Assembly (NCBI GenBank): GCA_016710065.1
Contig: JADJLP010000002.1
Location: forward strand, 558,001 to 622,000
Direction of reading: 5' to 3'
DNA: 64,000 bases
From: Candidatus Ideonella esbjergensis
GTDB lineage: Bacteria > Pseudomonadota > Gammaproteobacteria > Burkholderiales > Burkholderiaceae_C
Numbering within the stretch: position 1 is the first letter of the stretch; each line of letters starts with the position of its first letter. Shown piece after piece: positions 16,019 to 24,389 of this stretch. The position numbers and the translations under genes are program-made. The notes under the pieces are model-generated. The model had not been told where the DNA came from, searched no databases, and saw nothing but the letters and a program-made list of their open reading frames with translations.

Positions 16019-17038
16019 ATGAACCTCTTCCGTCGCTCGCTGATCGCCGCTGCTGCCACTGCCGTGCTGGCCTCACCCTTCGCCGCCCAGGCCCAAGACT
16101 TCAAGCCGCGCATGATCCGCTTCGGCTACGGCCTGAACGAGCAGAGCAACCAGGGCCGCGCAGTAAAGCTCTTCGCTGACGCCGTAGAAAAAGCCAGTGG
16201 CGGCAAGATGAAGGTGCGCGCCATCGGCGCCGCCGCGCTGGGCCCGGACACGCAGATGCAGCAAGCCCTGATCGGTGGCGCGCAGGAAATGATGGTGGGC
16301 TCCACCGCCACGCTGGTGGGCATCAGCAAGGAAATGGCGCTCTGGGACACGCCCTTTTTGTTTAACAACGCCAAGGAAGCCGACACCATCCTCGACGGCC
16401 CCATCGGCCAGAAGGTGATGGCCAAGCTGAACGAGAAGGGCCTGGTGGGCCTGGTGTACTGGGAGAACGGCTTCCGCAACCTCACCAACAGCAAGCGCGC
16501 CGTGAACAAGCTCGAAGACCTGGACGGCGTGAAGCTGCGCGTGATGCAGAACAACGTCTACCTCGACAGCTTCAAGACCCTGGGCGCCAACGCTGTGCCG
16601 CTGCCGTTCAGCGAGCTGTTTAGCGCGCTGGAAACCAAGACCGTGGACGGGCAAGAGAACCCGTACAACACCATACTCTCCAGCAAGTTCTACGAGGTGC
16701 AGAAGTACCTCAGCATCACCAACCACGTCTACAGCCCGTGGATCGTCACCGTGAGCAAGAAGTGGTGGGACGGCCTGACCGCCGCCGAGCAGAAGGTGCT
16801 GATGGACGCTGCCAGGCTCAGCCGCGATTTTGAGCGCAAGGACACGCGCGAAGAAGCCGGCCGCGCCCTGGGCGACCTGAAGGCCAAGGGCATGCTGATC
16901 AACGAAGTGCCGGTGGCTGAGGTGAACCGCATGCGCGACAAGCTCACGCGCGTGAATGCCAGCATCGGCGCCAACGTGGGCATGGAACTGTGGACCGAAA
17001 CCCAGACAGCATTGGTCAAGCTGCGCGGCGCGAAGTGA
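16019..17038 (+). CDS. TRAP transporter solute-binding protein (DctP)
   Basis: This 339-residue periplasmic protein has a signal peptide ending at PFAAQAQ. It has the DctP fold markers AVKLFADAVEKASGGKMKVRAIG, ALGPDTQMQQALIGGAQEMM and LEDLDGVKLRVMQNNVYLDSFKTLGANAVPLPFSELFSAL; the Arg in the KLRVM segment is the family's carboxylate-binding residue. It lies 45 bases after dctM and a GGAGACTTCC ribosome-binding site precedes the ATG. The operon gntK-dctQ-dctM-dctP has no dehydratase or aldolase gene, so downstream catabolism must be encoded elsewhere. Confidence 0.92.
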   Translation: MNLFRRSLIAAAATAVLASPFAAQAQDFKPRMIRFGYGLNEQSNQGRAVKLFADAVEKASGGKMKVRAIGAAALGPDTQMQQALIGGAQEMMVGSTATLVGISKEMALWDTPFLFNNAKEADTILDGPIGQKVMAKLNEKGLVGLVYWENGFRNLTNSKRAVNKLEDLDGVKLRVMQNNVYLDSFKTLGANAVPLPFSELFSALETKTVDGQENPYNTILSSKFYEVQKYLSITNHVYSPWIVTVSKKWWDGLTAAEQKVLMDAARLSRDFERKDTREEAGRALGDLKAKGMLINEVPVAEVNRMRDKLTRVNASIGANVGMELWTETQTALVKLRGAK

Positions 17039-17062
17039 CACTCGTCACTCCCGCGAAGGCGG

Positions 17063-17401
17063 TCACTTCCTGCACGCGCCGGGGGTGACCCTTTCGCCGT
17101 CGTCGCACTCGGTGATCACCGGCGCCACCGCAGCCGTGGGTTTGGTTCCCTTTGGCGTTGCTGCCTTGGTATAGACGATCTTCTTGCTGCCCAGATCGCA
17201 ACTGCCCACCACGCTGCCGGGGCCAGGTGCGGGGGCACTGGCCGCCACCACGCTGAGGCTGAAGTTGCTCACGCCGGTGGCGCGTATGCGGGCATCAATG
17301 CTGCTGCGCAACTCGTCGCAGTCTATGGCCAGGGCGGGTGCCGACACTGCGCCCAGCGTGGTCAGCAGCAGGGCTCTGCCCATCAGGTGTTTGGTTGTCA
17401 T
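17063..17401 (-). CDS. DUF1161-type small periplasmic protein
   Basis: This 112-residue protein has a Sec signal peptide (LLLTTLGAVSAPALA) and the pattern of the DUF1161 family: CDELRSSIDARIRATGVSNFSLSVV followed by GSVVGSCDLGSKKIVYTK. A C-terminal tail adds CDDGERVTPGACRK, giving four cysteines in the mature protein. Function is unknown. It overlaps the 5'-nucleotidase stop by four bases and is co-transcribed with it. Confidence 0.8.
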   Translation of the reverse strand: MTTKHLMGRALLLTTLGAVSAPALAIDCDELRSSIDARIRATGVSNFSLSVVAASAPAPGPGSVVGSCDLGSKKIVYTKAATPKGTKPTAAVAPVITECDDGERVTPGACRK

Positions 17402-18300
17402 GTGTTGCTCACCCCCGAAGCCACATGGCCCGAGGGCACGTGCGGCGCGGCATTTTCAATGTGACCCGTCTGGTCGTCGAAGAAGAAGTCGGGCTCGAAC
17501 TCGCGCAGGAATTCGCCCTTGGGCAAGCCGCCCAGGAACATGGCCTCGTCCACATCCACCTCCCAGCCCATCAGTGTGCGGATAGCGCGCTCGTGCGCGG
17601 GCGCGCTGCGCGCGGTGACCAAGGCCGTGCGCAAGCGCATGCCCGAGGCGCCGGGGCCCGCTTGGCGCAATTGCTTGAGCGCATCGAGCAGCGGCTTGAA
17701 GGGGCCGGGCGGCAGCGGCGTGGCGGCCTTGTCCACCTCGTGGCGCTGAAAGGCTGGCAGGCCGCCTTGCTGGTACACGCGCTCGGCCTCGTCGGAGAAC
17801 AGCACCGCGTCGCCGTCAAAGGCGATGCGCACTTCGTTCGGGTGCGCATCAGACGCGCGCGCCGAGTGCGGAAACACCCTGGCCGCCGGCACGCCAGCCG
17901 CCAGCGCCGAGCGCACATCGGGCTCGTTGGCCGAGAGGAACAGGTGCGCTCGCAGCGGCCGCAGGTAGCGCCAGGGGCTCTCGCCACGGCTGAACACGCC
18001 GCGCTCTATGGGCAGGCCGTAGTGCTTGGCCGAGCGGAACACGCGCATGCCCGAGACCGGGTCGTTGCGGGAGAGGATCACCACCTCCACCAGCGCCCGC
18101 TCTGGCGTGTTGAACGCCAGCAGCTTTTGCACCAGCGAGAAGGCCACACCGGGGCGGGCGGGCTCGTCCAGCCGGGCGAGCTGCAGTTGCATGTAGGCGC
18201 GGTCGTCGCGGCCTTCGAAGACACGGTTCTCTTCCTCGAAGTCGAACAGCGCGCGCGAGGAAATGGCCACCACCAGGCGGTTGTCGAGTGAAGCAGGCAT
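17398..18300 (-). CDS. 5'-nucleotidase (cytosolic NT5C1-like, PF06189 type)
   Basis: This 300-residue protein is related to cytosolic 5'-nucleotidase I. It starts LVVAISSRALFDFEEENRVF and has LAFNTPERALVEVVILSRNDPVSGMRVFRSAKHYGL; a central acidic motif RIAFDGDAVLFSDEAERVYQQ gives the conserved haloacid dehalogenase-like Asp pair. A later LVTARSAPAHERAIRTL and EPDFFFDDQTGH complete the fold. It is predicted to dephosphorylate nucleoside monophosphates. It ends in a four-base overlap with the DUF1161 gene. Confidence 0.82.
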   Translation of the reverse strand: MPASLDNRLVVAISSRALFDFEEENRVFEGRDDRAYMQLQLARLDEPARPGVAFSLVQKLLAFNTPERALVEVVILSRNDPVSGMRVFRSAKHYGLPIERGVFSRGESPWRYLRPLRAHLFLSANEPDVRSALAAGVPAARVFPHSARASDAHPNEVRIAFDGDAVLFSDEAERVYQQGGLPAFQRHEVDKAATPLPPGPFKPLLDALKQLRQAGPGASGMRLRTALVTARSAPAHERAIRTLMGWEVDVDEAMFLGGLPKGEFLREFEPDFFFDDQTGHIENAAPHVPSGHVASGVSNT

Positions 18301-18360
18301 GGGGCCGATGATAGCCAGCGGTCGGCCATCGACCCCGTCGGCCGCAAGGGCGTCAGGGTG

Positions 18361-18741
18361 TCAGGGTGTCAGCACCTGCCCCACGCGCAGCAGGTTGCCG
18401 TCCAGATCCACCAGTGCAAACTCGCGCAGCCCCCAAGGCTTGTCTTGCGGGGTGTCCATGCGGGGAATGCCGTGGCTGGGCAATGGGCTGGCCGCAAAGG
18501 CGCGGTGGATGCTGTCCACTTCTTGCACGCGCAGGTAGCAACCCGCAGACGACTCGGCTGGCACCAGGCCGGGGTGCGCAAAGAAATGGATCTCCACCGC
18601 GCCGCGCCGCAAGATGGCGTAGGCGGGGTCCAGCGCGTGCGCCCCACCTTCAAAGCCCAGGCGCTGGTAGAACGCCACCGTTGCGCTGATGGAGCGGCTG
18701 GGCAGGATGGGAATGGCAAGGTCTGGGATGGGCTGACCCAT
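18361..18741 (-). CDS. VOC-family protein (bleomycin-resistance/glyoxalase fold)
   Basis: This 126-residue single VOC domain reads IPILPSRSISATVAFYQRLGFEGG at the N-terminus, EIHFFAHPGL in the middle and REFALVDLDGNLLRVGQ at the C-terminus. The pattern resembles the bleomycin-binding branch more than glyoxalase I, and no catalytic assignment is possible. The start at MGQPIPDL (18741) leaves five bases after the phosphotransferase stop. The frame remains open upstream but overlaps that gene. Confidence 0.8.
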   Translation of the reverse strand: MGQPIPDLAIPILPSRSISATVAFYQRLGFEGGAHALDPAYAILRRGAVEIHFFAHPGLVPAESSAGCYLRVQEVDSIHRAFAASPLPSHGIPRMDTPQDKPWGLREFALVDLDGNLLRVGQVLTP

Positions 18742-18746
18742 GGGGT

Positions 18747-19769
18747 TCACTCCTGAGGCCAGGGTGCTGGCGGCAGGCCCGCGCCGGTTGGCGTCATGGC
18801 CGCCAGGATTCTGTCCAATTGGGCCTCCCACAGCCAGCGCATGGACAAGGCGGTGTCGGGCTTGGCACACCACTCCAGGGGCACGCACAGGCACTGCAGC
18901 ACCGAGAGTTGCCAGTCGGCCACCGCCATCTCCCAACGGTAGGAGGGCTGGTTCAGGGCTGTGTGCCAGGCGCGCAGCACCTCCCATTGCCAGGCGCTGC
19001 GGCTCTCAGTGGGCCACCAGACCGCGACCAGGTAAGCCAGGTCGGCTACTGCCAAGCCGTAGGTCAGCGACCAGTCGAAGGGCTGCCGGTCGATGAAACA
19101 GATGGGCCCTTGCGCCGCGCGCGGGCACAGGATGTTGGTGGGGTTCAGGTCGCCGTGCAGCAAGGACATGCCGGCGGGGTCCGACCAGCGCTGGTGCATC
19201 TGCCGGGCCAGGCGCCCAAACGCATCGGTCAGGTCGTGCCCCGTCAACCCATGCAGCACGGTCAGGCCGGGCTGCGCCTCGGCCAGGTAGCGGTCCACCA
19301 CGCTGGGCTCTGGCGCCGCCTGCGTCTGCCAATGGTGCGCGTGCAACCGGCCCAGCAGGGTGGCCACTTCCAGGCCATAGGCCAGGGTGGGCTTCAGGTC
19401 GCGCGCGTCGGTGTGTGTGGCCGAGAGGTCTTCCAGCAGCAGGTGGTAGCCCACACCGGGTTCGAAGCAACCCTGGTAGCAGCGCGGCAGCGGGGCATCA
19501 GCAAGGCCCACGTAGTCGCGCGTGTAGTAGTGCAGCTCAGACGGGCCAAAGGTGTCGCCCAGGCACAGCTTGAGGCGCAGCGCCCGCCGCTCACCGCTGG
19601 CCAAGGTGGCCGCGATGGGCCAGTGCTGCGACCAGTTGGCTTGCTCGTGCTGCAGCGAGAACGAGGCCACGGGCTCACCCAGGGCGACGGACAGCCAATC
19701 GGTGGTGATGTCGGCGGCGCCGGTGACAACGTGCCTGTGTGAGGCGCGCAAGGGGTGCTTCGCGCTCAC
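18747..19769 (-). CDS. Aminoglycoside phosphotransferase-like kinase (APH family)
   Basis: This 340-residue kinase-fold protein has a catalytic loop SLLHGDLNPTNILC (HxDxxxxN) and a metal-binding segment CFIDRQPFDWS, where many APH enzymes have a DFE/DWE motif; here it is D-R-Q. Similar enzymes act on diverse small molecules, and nothing here points to aminoglycosides in particular. I chose the GTG at 19769 because it overlaps the preceding stop (GTGA) and because the ORF upstream of it lies within that gene. Confidence 0.75.
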   Translation of the reverse strand: MSAKHPLRASHRHVVTGAADITTDWLSVALGEPVASFSLQHEQANWSQHWPIAATLASGERRALRLKLCLGDTFGPSELHYYTRDYVGLADAPLPRCYQGCFEPGVGYHLLLEDLSATHTDARDLKPTLAYGLEVATLLGRLHAHHWQTQAAPEPSVVDRYLAEAQPGLTVLHGLTGHDLTDAFGRLARQMHQRWSDPAGMSLLHGDLNPTNILCPRAAQGPICFIDRQPFDWSLTYGLAVADLAYLVAVWWPTESRSAWQWEVLRAWHTALNQPSYRWEMAVADWQLSVLQCLCVPLEWCAKPDTALSMRWLWEAQLDRILAAMTPTGAGLPPAPWPQE

Positions 19770-20248
19770 TTCGTGGCTTCCACCGCAAGCTCGTCCTGCG
19801 CTTGCTTGACTGCGCGTTCCACCTCTTCCCGGAATCGCCAATGGTTGTCGGGCACTTGCCACCGCTTGGAGTGGATCGATCTGCCCACCGGGCTTGAGTA
19901 AAAGGCAGCGAGCGCGTCGAGTTCTTCTGTGCTGTAGATCGACATCAGGATCTCGACATGGGTCTGCATGATCCGTGCTTGATCAAGGCGCTTCCGAACT
20001 TCTTCGGCCACACGCCTGCGCTCACGCACCGGCACATTGCGCACGAAATAGGGCAGCATCTCGTCGATGACGTCCGTCAGCGGCACTGACTTTGCATACT
20101 TGATTGCGACGGCCTGATGGGCAGCAGGGTCGGCGAACGCAGGATGGCAAGCCAGCAAAGGAAGTGCCGAAATCAACAAAAGCGTTTTCCATGCAGGCAC
20201 TCTGCCGCCAACGCCGCTGGCGCGGAGAAAAGTCAGACGCTTGCTCAT
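19766..20248 (-). CDS. Secreted DUF2059-like small protein
   Basis: This 160-residue protein begins with a basic stretch and a hydrophobic signal segment (TLLLISALPLLACHPAFA). The mature part is helical and contains a motif reminiscent of DUF2059, YSTEELDALAAFYSSPVGRSIHSK. It is probably periplasmic; LLACHP could be read as a lipobox-like sequence but lacks small residues after Cys. The function is unknown. Its stop overlaps the start of the kinase gene. Confidence 0.68.
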   Translation of the reverse strand: MSKRLTFLRASGVGGRVPAWKTLLLISALPLLACHPAFADPAAHQAVAIKYAKSVPLTDVIDEMLPYFVRNVPVRERRRVAEEVRKRLDQARIMQTHVEILMSIYSTEELDALAAFYSSPVGRSIHSKRWQVPDNHWRFREEVERAVKQAQDELAVEATK

Positions 20249-20269
20249 GAGATGTGGTCAGGCATCAGT

Positions 20270-20584
20270 TCAACCTTCGTCGAGTTCAGGATTGAAATCT
20301 TCGGCCAGCGCGAACTCGCCGCGGTGGAACGCCGCGATGACCGCATGCGCTTCGGCCTCGCGGGCCGCTGGCACGCGCACGCGGGCGCCACCCACCGCCA
20401 CCGTCAACAGCGAATGCATTTGCACCGTGTGGGTGTCGCCCGCATCGGCCGGGATGCCGGCCGCGTGCAGGCACGCGCACAGCAGGTGCGCCTCGGTGGG
20501 CGTGAGGTACTTGGCGACGATGGTCATGTCGCCTGCGTAGGCGGGATCCGTCGCGGTGCTGTGACCAGGCGGGATATCGCTCAT
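20270..20584 (-). CDS. DUF2007-type putative signal-transducing protein
   Basis: This 104-residue cytosolic protein has the DUF2007 pattern TIVAKYLTPTEAHLLCACLHAAGIPADAGDTHTV followed by GGARVRVPAAREAEAHAVIAAF and an acidic tail. Members are small ACT-like proteins of unknown role. The ATG at 20584 is seven bases downstream of the preceding lipoprotein gene's stop. The true start could be MTIVAKYL, 19 codons later, where family similarity begins. Confidence 0.72.
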   Translation of the reverse strand: MSDIPPGHSTATDPAYAGDMTIVAKYLTPTEAHLLCACLHAAGIPADAGDTHTVQMHSLLTVAVGGARVRVPAAREAEAHAVIAAFHRGEFALAEDFNPELDEG

Positions 20585-20591
20585 TGCAACT

Positions 20592-21236
20592 TCACCGCAT
20601 GATCGGGATGAAGATGGGAATGGTCACCTTGCCATCGCTGGCGCCGCCGACGTTCTCGATCTTCACCCCGCCGGACAAGGATTGGGTCAGGGGGACGGAC
20701 GCCAGCGCTGCAAACGAGGTTCGGATGACAGGCAAATCACGCTCTGACTGATCTGACAGCGAAACTGCCGAGCCAGTCACCGCGCGCATCAGCCGGGTTG
20801 TTTCGCGGAAGTGAAAGTTGCCCAGGTAGATGGCCTCACGTGGCTTGATTTCGAATTCGATTCCAGTGGGCGCCGTAGACCAAACGTTTGCCGCACCCTG
20901 GCTGATCTGCCAAGATTTGACGACGTAGGCGCCAGCAGGCAATTCAATGGCAAACGGCGATCCCTTCTTGCGCAGCCCATGATGCGGCTCTTCGCCCTTG
21001 AATGCCAGAGTGAAGCTCAAGGTTTGCGAACTGCCGTGCTCGATGAGAAAGCTCTTGCCGCTGGCCTTGCTTTCTACATGCAGCCGATAAGCCGCATACC
21101 CTCCTTCATAGGTGATGCTGCCTGCAGCAACCCCGGTTGAAGCAGACTTCTCCAGCGAGAAATCCTTGGATATGTTGGGCGTGGCGCATGCGCCAAGAAG
21201 CAACGAGATGGCGAGCAGAGCGGGTCTGAAATTCAT
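20592..21236 (-). CDS. Outer-membrane-type lipoprotein of unknown function
   Basis: This 214-residue protein has a lipoprotein signal (LLAISLLLGAC) with the Cys at about residue 17. The mature part is beta-rich with no named domain: AAGSITYEGGYAAYRLHVES, SFTLAFKGEEPHH, FAIELPAGAYVVKSWQIS, EFEIKPREAIYLGNFHF. The pattern of a C-terminal IKPREAIYLGNF hints at a DUF2846-like fold. An upstream in-frame start would add 16 residues ahead of the signal peptide, so MNFRPAL was preferred. Confidence 0.65.
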   Translation of the reverse strand: MNFRPALLAISLLLGACATPNISKDFSLEKSASTGVAAGSITYEGGYAAYRLHVESKASGKSFLIEHGSSQTLSFTLAFKGEEPHHGLRKKGSPFAIELPAGAYVVKSWQISQGAANVWSTAPTGIEFEIKPREAIYLGNFHFRETTRLMRAVTGSAVSLSDQSERDLPVIRTSFAALASVPLTQSLSGGVKIENVGGASDGKVTIPIFIPIMR

Positions 21237-21432
21237 GGCTGTGGGGGCATCTGGAGCGACGTGATGTAACCGAGGCGGTGCCACATTGCCGCTGAGTCCG
21301 GGCGCATGCCTGCAGGAGGCATAGCCGTCCAGGTAAGCGGTGAGTGACCAGCCATTCTCCAGGGCGCATGGCCATGCGGGCCAGAGGGAAAACCACCTGC
21401 CAGGTGGCTGGCAGGCCGCACGCCGTCTGCCC

Positions 21433-21819
21433 TCACTGCCCCGCCGGCGGTTGCCACAGCTCCACCTTGTTGCCCTCGGGGTCGATCACCCACCCAAACT
21501 TGCCGTACTCGGAATCGTCGGTTTTCTTCAGCACGTTGCAGCCCTCGTCCCGCAGCTCCTGCAGCAACGCGGCCAGGTCATGCACGCGGTAGTTCACCAT
21601 GAAGAGCGCGGTGCCGGGCGCAAAGGGCTGGCCCTCGGCCGCCGCCACGGACCAGATCGTCATGCCCTTCATCGGTTGGCCCTCGGCGTCGGCCCAAGCG
21701 AAAGCGGTGCCGCCCCAGGCTTGCACATCGATGCCCAGGTGCCGCTGGTACCAGGCGCACAGCGCCTTCGGGTCTTGGGCCGTGAGGAAGATGCCGCCGA
21801 TGCCTGTGACTCTGCGCAT
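21433..21819 (-). CDS. VOC-family (glyoxalase-like) protein
   Basis: This 128-residue protein has typical VOC halves: GGIFLTAQDPKALCAWYQRHLGID at the N-terminus and GKFGWVIDPEGNKVELWQPP at the C-terminus, with glutamate before the final hydrophobic strand as in metal-binding VOC proteins. MRRVTGIGG at 21819 was chosen as the start; the frame is open ten codons further. The stop at 21433 precedes a lipoprotein gene by about 200 bases, a gap in which I see no gene. Confidence 0.8.
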   Translation of the reverse strand: MRRVTGIGGIFLTAQDPKALCAWYQRHLGIDVQAWGGTAFAWADAEGQPMKGMTIWSVAAAEGQPFAPGTALFMVNYRVHDLAALLQELRDEGCNVLKKTDDSEYGKFGWVIDPEGNKVELWQPPAGQ

Positions 21820-21861
21820 GCTGGTCTCCTTTGCGGTGGAAGGGGCCATGCGGGGCGCACC

Positions 21862-22257
21862 TCAGGCGCCGCGCTTGCCCGCTTTGGCCAGATTCTCTTG
21901 CACACACTCCTGCATGCGGGCGCGGGCCACGGCGCCGATGAGTTCCAGCGGCATCGGCGCCGAGAGCGGGAACTGCAAATTCCCCTTGGGCCCGGCGTAG
22001 GGCGCCACCTGCTTGCGCACGGCCGCGTTGCGCACCGGCGGGTACAGGCCGATGTGCTTCTTGAAGGCCGCGTAGTACACCACCACGCCGTGGTGGAACA
22101 CGGCGGGCATGCTGTAGCTGATGCGCTCTTGCCCATCCGGCACCTCGGCGAGGATGGCCTGGCGCACTTGGCGCAGCACGGCTTGCACGGCGGCGGGGTG
22201 TGCGGAGAAGTCGGCCTCGATGGCCTCGGGTGCGGCGGCTGGTTGCACTGTGGTCAT
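21862..22257 (-). CDS. DUF1801-domain protein (YdhG-like)
   Basis: This 131-residue protein contains the DUF1801 signature: LRQVRQAILAEVPDGQERISYSMPAVF, then VVVYYAAFKKHIGLYP and a C-terminal FPLSAPMPLELIGAVARARM. Members are small cytosolic proteins related to YdhG; the structural fold is known but no reaction is established. The start at MTTVQPA lies seven bases after the cupin gene's stop. A second, divergent DUF1801 protein is encoded at 29900. Confidence 0.8.
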   Translation of the reverse strand: MTTVQPAAAPEAIEADFSAHPAAVQAVLRQVRQAILAEVPDGQERISYSMPAVFHHGVVVYYAAFKKHIGLYPPVRNAAVRKQVAPYAGPKGNLQFPLSAPMPLELIGAVARARMQECVQENLAKAGKRGA

Positions 22258-22264
22258 GTCAGGT

Positions 22265-22765
22265 TCAACCGGCCGGGGGCTGCGTGGATTCACCATCGTA
22301 GTAGTCCACACCAGACTCGGCCCTGAACATCTTGCGCACGCCCGAGTTGGGGCCGGTCTCCGCAAAGGCACCGATCTTGTCCGAATCGGGGTACTCGCAA
22401 ATCTCCACCGGCTGCAGGTTCGAGAGCGAGAGGTAGCGCATGGTCGTGCGGCCGGTGTTGATGATCTGGTGCGCCACTTCGGCACCGCCGGTGGGGCAGG
22501 CCACCACATCGTGCTTGCGCAAGGGGTAGCGCTGGTCGCCGAAACGCAATTCCCCCTCGCCTTCGAGGATCAGGAACATTTCTTCTTCGGCGCGGTGGGA
22601 ATGGAACGGGCACTGGGCCTTGCCGGGTGGCAGCTCGGTCAGGTTGTAGCCCAGCTGCCGCGCGCCAATGGCGGCGCTGAACCTGGCGCGGCGGGAGGTG
22701 TAGAAGCCGTTGTCCTCCACGTCGTCAAACGCCAGCTCGTCCAGGTTCACGAAGGGTTTGTGCAT
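22265..22765 (-). CDS. Cupin-domain protein with metal-site motif
   Basis: This 166-residue cupin shows motif 1 PFHSHRAEEEMFLILEGEGELRFG, with the G(X)5HXHX3,4E(X)6G pattern represented by HSHRAEEE, and motif 2 VACPTGGAEVAHQIINTG, so a metal site is likely. The C-terminal part (EICEYPDSDKIGAF, then RAESGVDYYDGE) matches a common subfamily of unknown substrate. The start at MHKPFVN is supported by a strong CAGGAGGTCAGG ribosome-binding site just upstream. Confidence 0.8.
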   Translation of the reverse strand: MHKPFVNLDELAFDDVEDNGFYTSRRARFSAAIGARQLGYNLTELPPGKAQCPFHSHRAEEEMFLILEGEGELRFGDQRYPLRKHDVVACPTGGAEVAHQIINTGRTTMRYLSLSNLQPVEICEYPDSDKIGAFAETGPNSGVRKMFRAESGVDYYDGESTQPPAG

Positions 22766-22866
22766 CCTGACCTCCTGATTTGACACAACGGCGCCTCAAC
22801 CTGCCAACGCCACATCGGCGATGGGCATAAGACGGCGCTCCTTTGCTGAACCACCTGAACCAACCA

Positions 22867-23328
22867 CTAGGCCGCGCTGTCGGCCTCACTCATGCGCTTG
22901 AGCAGGGCCGGCGCCCTTGGCCAGGCCTCGTTCATGTACGACGCCCACTCGTCAGGCGCGTCCAGTTCAACCAGCAGCTTCGTGCCATCGCCAACGCTGA
23001 TGAACGAGTAGTTCTCATGCATGGGCGCCCAGGCGCGAACGGCCTCGCTCGTCGTGTCCTCAACGCCGTGGGACTTGACACCCAGGTGCCGGATAGAGAT
23101 GAACTCGCCTTCCCGGTTCTGGGCGATCTCTGCAACCATGCCATCTCCGGAAGGGGGAGAGAGGAACCAGATCTTCGCGCCCTGTCCCCACGAGCCTTCA
23201 AAGTACGTGCCTTCCGCGAAAGCACAGGCCCAGCGTTTGTAGCTCTCCGGGCCGATCATCAGCCGCCATACCGTAGGCACTGGCGCGTGGATCGTGGCGG
23301 AAAACTCAAGGTGTTTCACAGTGGACAT
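22867..23328 (-). CDS. SRPBCC/AHSA1-like (START-fold) protein
   Basis: This 153-residue protein has the AHSA1-type pattern: LEFSATIHAPVPTVWRLMIGPESYKRWA, GQGAKIWFLSP, and a C-terminal LLVELDAPDEWASYMNEAWPRAPALLKRM. It forms a hydrophobic ligand cavity in known members; the ligand is unknown here. It lies immediately downstream of the interrupted DUF6928-type gene in transcription order. Confidence 0.78.
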   Translation of the reverse strand: MSTVKHLEFSATIHAPVPTVWRLMIGPESYKRWACAFAEGTYFEGSWGQGAKIWFLSPPSGDGMVAEIAQNREGEFISIRHLGVKSHGVEDTTSEAVRAWAPMHENYSFISVGDGTKLLVELDAPDEWASYMNEAWPRAPALLKRMSEADSAA

Positions 23329-23355
23329 TCAGGGCTCCAAGAGTGCGGGCTGGGC

Positions 23356-23899
23356 TCACCAAAACTTCCACCAGGGTTTGCGCGCCTGTGCAAGCCGGGG
23401 CGCCGCACCGGGCGGCTCGAACCTGAGCATCCGTATGTGCTCGGCCTCCAGCAAGGCAGGGTCCACATAGCCTTCCAGCTGAAACCCAAAAAACTCGCGC
23501 AGCGCGGCCTCGCCCAGCTCCAGCGGGTGGAAGGGCAGCGGGTAATCGTCCGGTTCGTCCTCGGGGTCGACGGCGGGGTGGGCGCCTTCCCAGTAGGGCG
23601 CTTCGACGGCCATGCGCGGGCCGATGTCTTCCAGCACGCCGTCGTCTGGTGCCATGCTGAGCGAGCGGCGCAGGACGCCGTCCTCCCAGACCGCGTAGGC
23701 GAACCAGTCGACTACGCTGTGCATGGCATGCACCACTGTCTTGCCCCGCGCTGCGATGTACTTCGGGGGCAGCCGCGAAGGCTTGTCGAGCGCCACCTCG
23801 GCGGTGGCCACGATGCGCAGCCCCGGCCAGCAGCCCGCCACCACGGTGCGGTCGCGCACGTAGGTGTAGCTCAGGTCAGCGCCCTGCGGCGGGCCGAAC
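23356..23899 (-). pseudogene. DUF6928-type protein, C-terminal part (gene split by IS66 insertion)
   Basis: This piece encodes DLSYTYVRDRTVVAGCWPGL, an HAMHSVVDWFAYAVWEDG block, DDGVLEDIGPRMAVEAPYW and YPLPFHPLELGEAALREFFG, matching proteins I know as DUF6928. It has no natural start: the frame runs into the IS66 end at 23900 and hits a TAG inside the element. The missing N-terminus lies 5.8 kb away at 29721-29853. Joining the two parts with one copy of the target duplication GGCCGAAC restores an uninterrupted frame of 223 codons including the stop (...FPGAVFGPPQGADLS...). The gene must have been intact before insertion. Confidence 0.88.
23892..23899. repeat. Target-site duplication of IS66 element 1, left copy
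   Basis: GGCCGAAC here is repeated exactly at 29721-29728 on the other side of the element. Eight bases is the usual duplication length for IS66. Confidence 0.9.
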
Positions 23900-23949
23900 G
23901 TGAGCGTCTAGCCATCCCACCTTGATATCGCCGCTGACGCCGCGACGAT

Positions 23950-23977
23950 GGTGTCCACTCAAATTTCAGTGGACACC
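23950..23977. promoter_or_regulatory. Hairpin immediately upstream of element 1 tnpA
   Basis: GGTGTCCACT (23950-23959) faces AGTGGACACC (23968-23977), perfect 10-base arms with an 8-base loop. The right arm ends one base before the tnpA start codon and so lies across its ribosome-binding region. A similarly placed hairpin exists in element 2. Such structures may limit transposase translation from read-through transcripts; that role is inferred. Confidence 0.65.
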
Positions 23978-23978
23978 C

Positions 23979-24380
23979 ATGGACTCCAAATCTCCAGCCC
24001 GCAAGCATCGGGTTCACAGCGCGGCGTTCAAGGCCCAGGTCTTGGCCGAGTGTCGGCGGCCGGGCGCCTCGGTGGCGGCAGTGGCTATCGGGCACGGACT
24101 GAACCCGAACGTGGTTCACAAGTGGCTGGCCAGTCAGGGGATCAAGCGCATGGGCCCGCTGACTGCGACGGGCGAGGGTGTTGCGCTGCCCAAGCTGCAG
24201 TTTGTGCCTGTTGCCTTGGCCGCGCCGGCCGAGGCCGAAGGCGCACCGGCGCAGCGTGGCGAGCTTCGCCTGCGCATTGAGCACGGCGCACTGCAACTCA
24301 CGCTGTGTTGCCCGGCCGACGCGGCTGGGCGGTATTCGGCAGCGCTGGGTGCGCTGCTCGACGCCGTGGCCGCTGGCTGA
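23979..24380 (+). CDS. tnpA: IS66 accessory protein TnpA (OrfA), element 1
   Basis: This 133-residue protein has an N-terminal helix-turn-helix of the IS3/IS66 OrfA type: KHRVHSAAFKAQVLAECRRP followed by GASVAAVAIGHGLNPNVVHKW. It is required with TnpB and TnpC for IS66 transposition. The start at MDSKSPARK follows a hairpin. The stop is nine bases before tnpB. Confidence 0.9.
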   Translation: MDSKSPARKHRVHSAAFKAQVLAECRRPGASVAAVAIGHGLNPNVVHKWLASQGIKRMGPLTATGEGVALPKLQFVPVALAAPAEAEGAPAQRGELRLRIEHGALQLTLCCPADAAGRYSAALGALLDAVAAG

Positions 24381-24389
24381 GGGGGGCTC

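Noticed and set aside
18747..19769. Aminoglycoside resistance gene
   Set aside because: Only the general kinase-fold motifs are present, the metal-binding segment is atypical, and the context is not a resistance locus.
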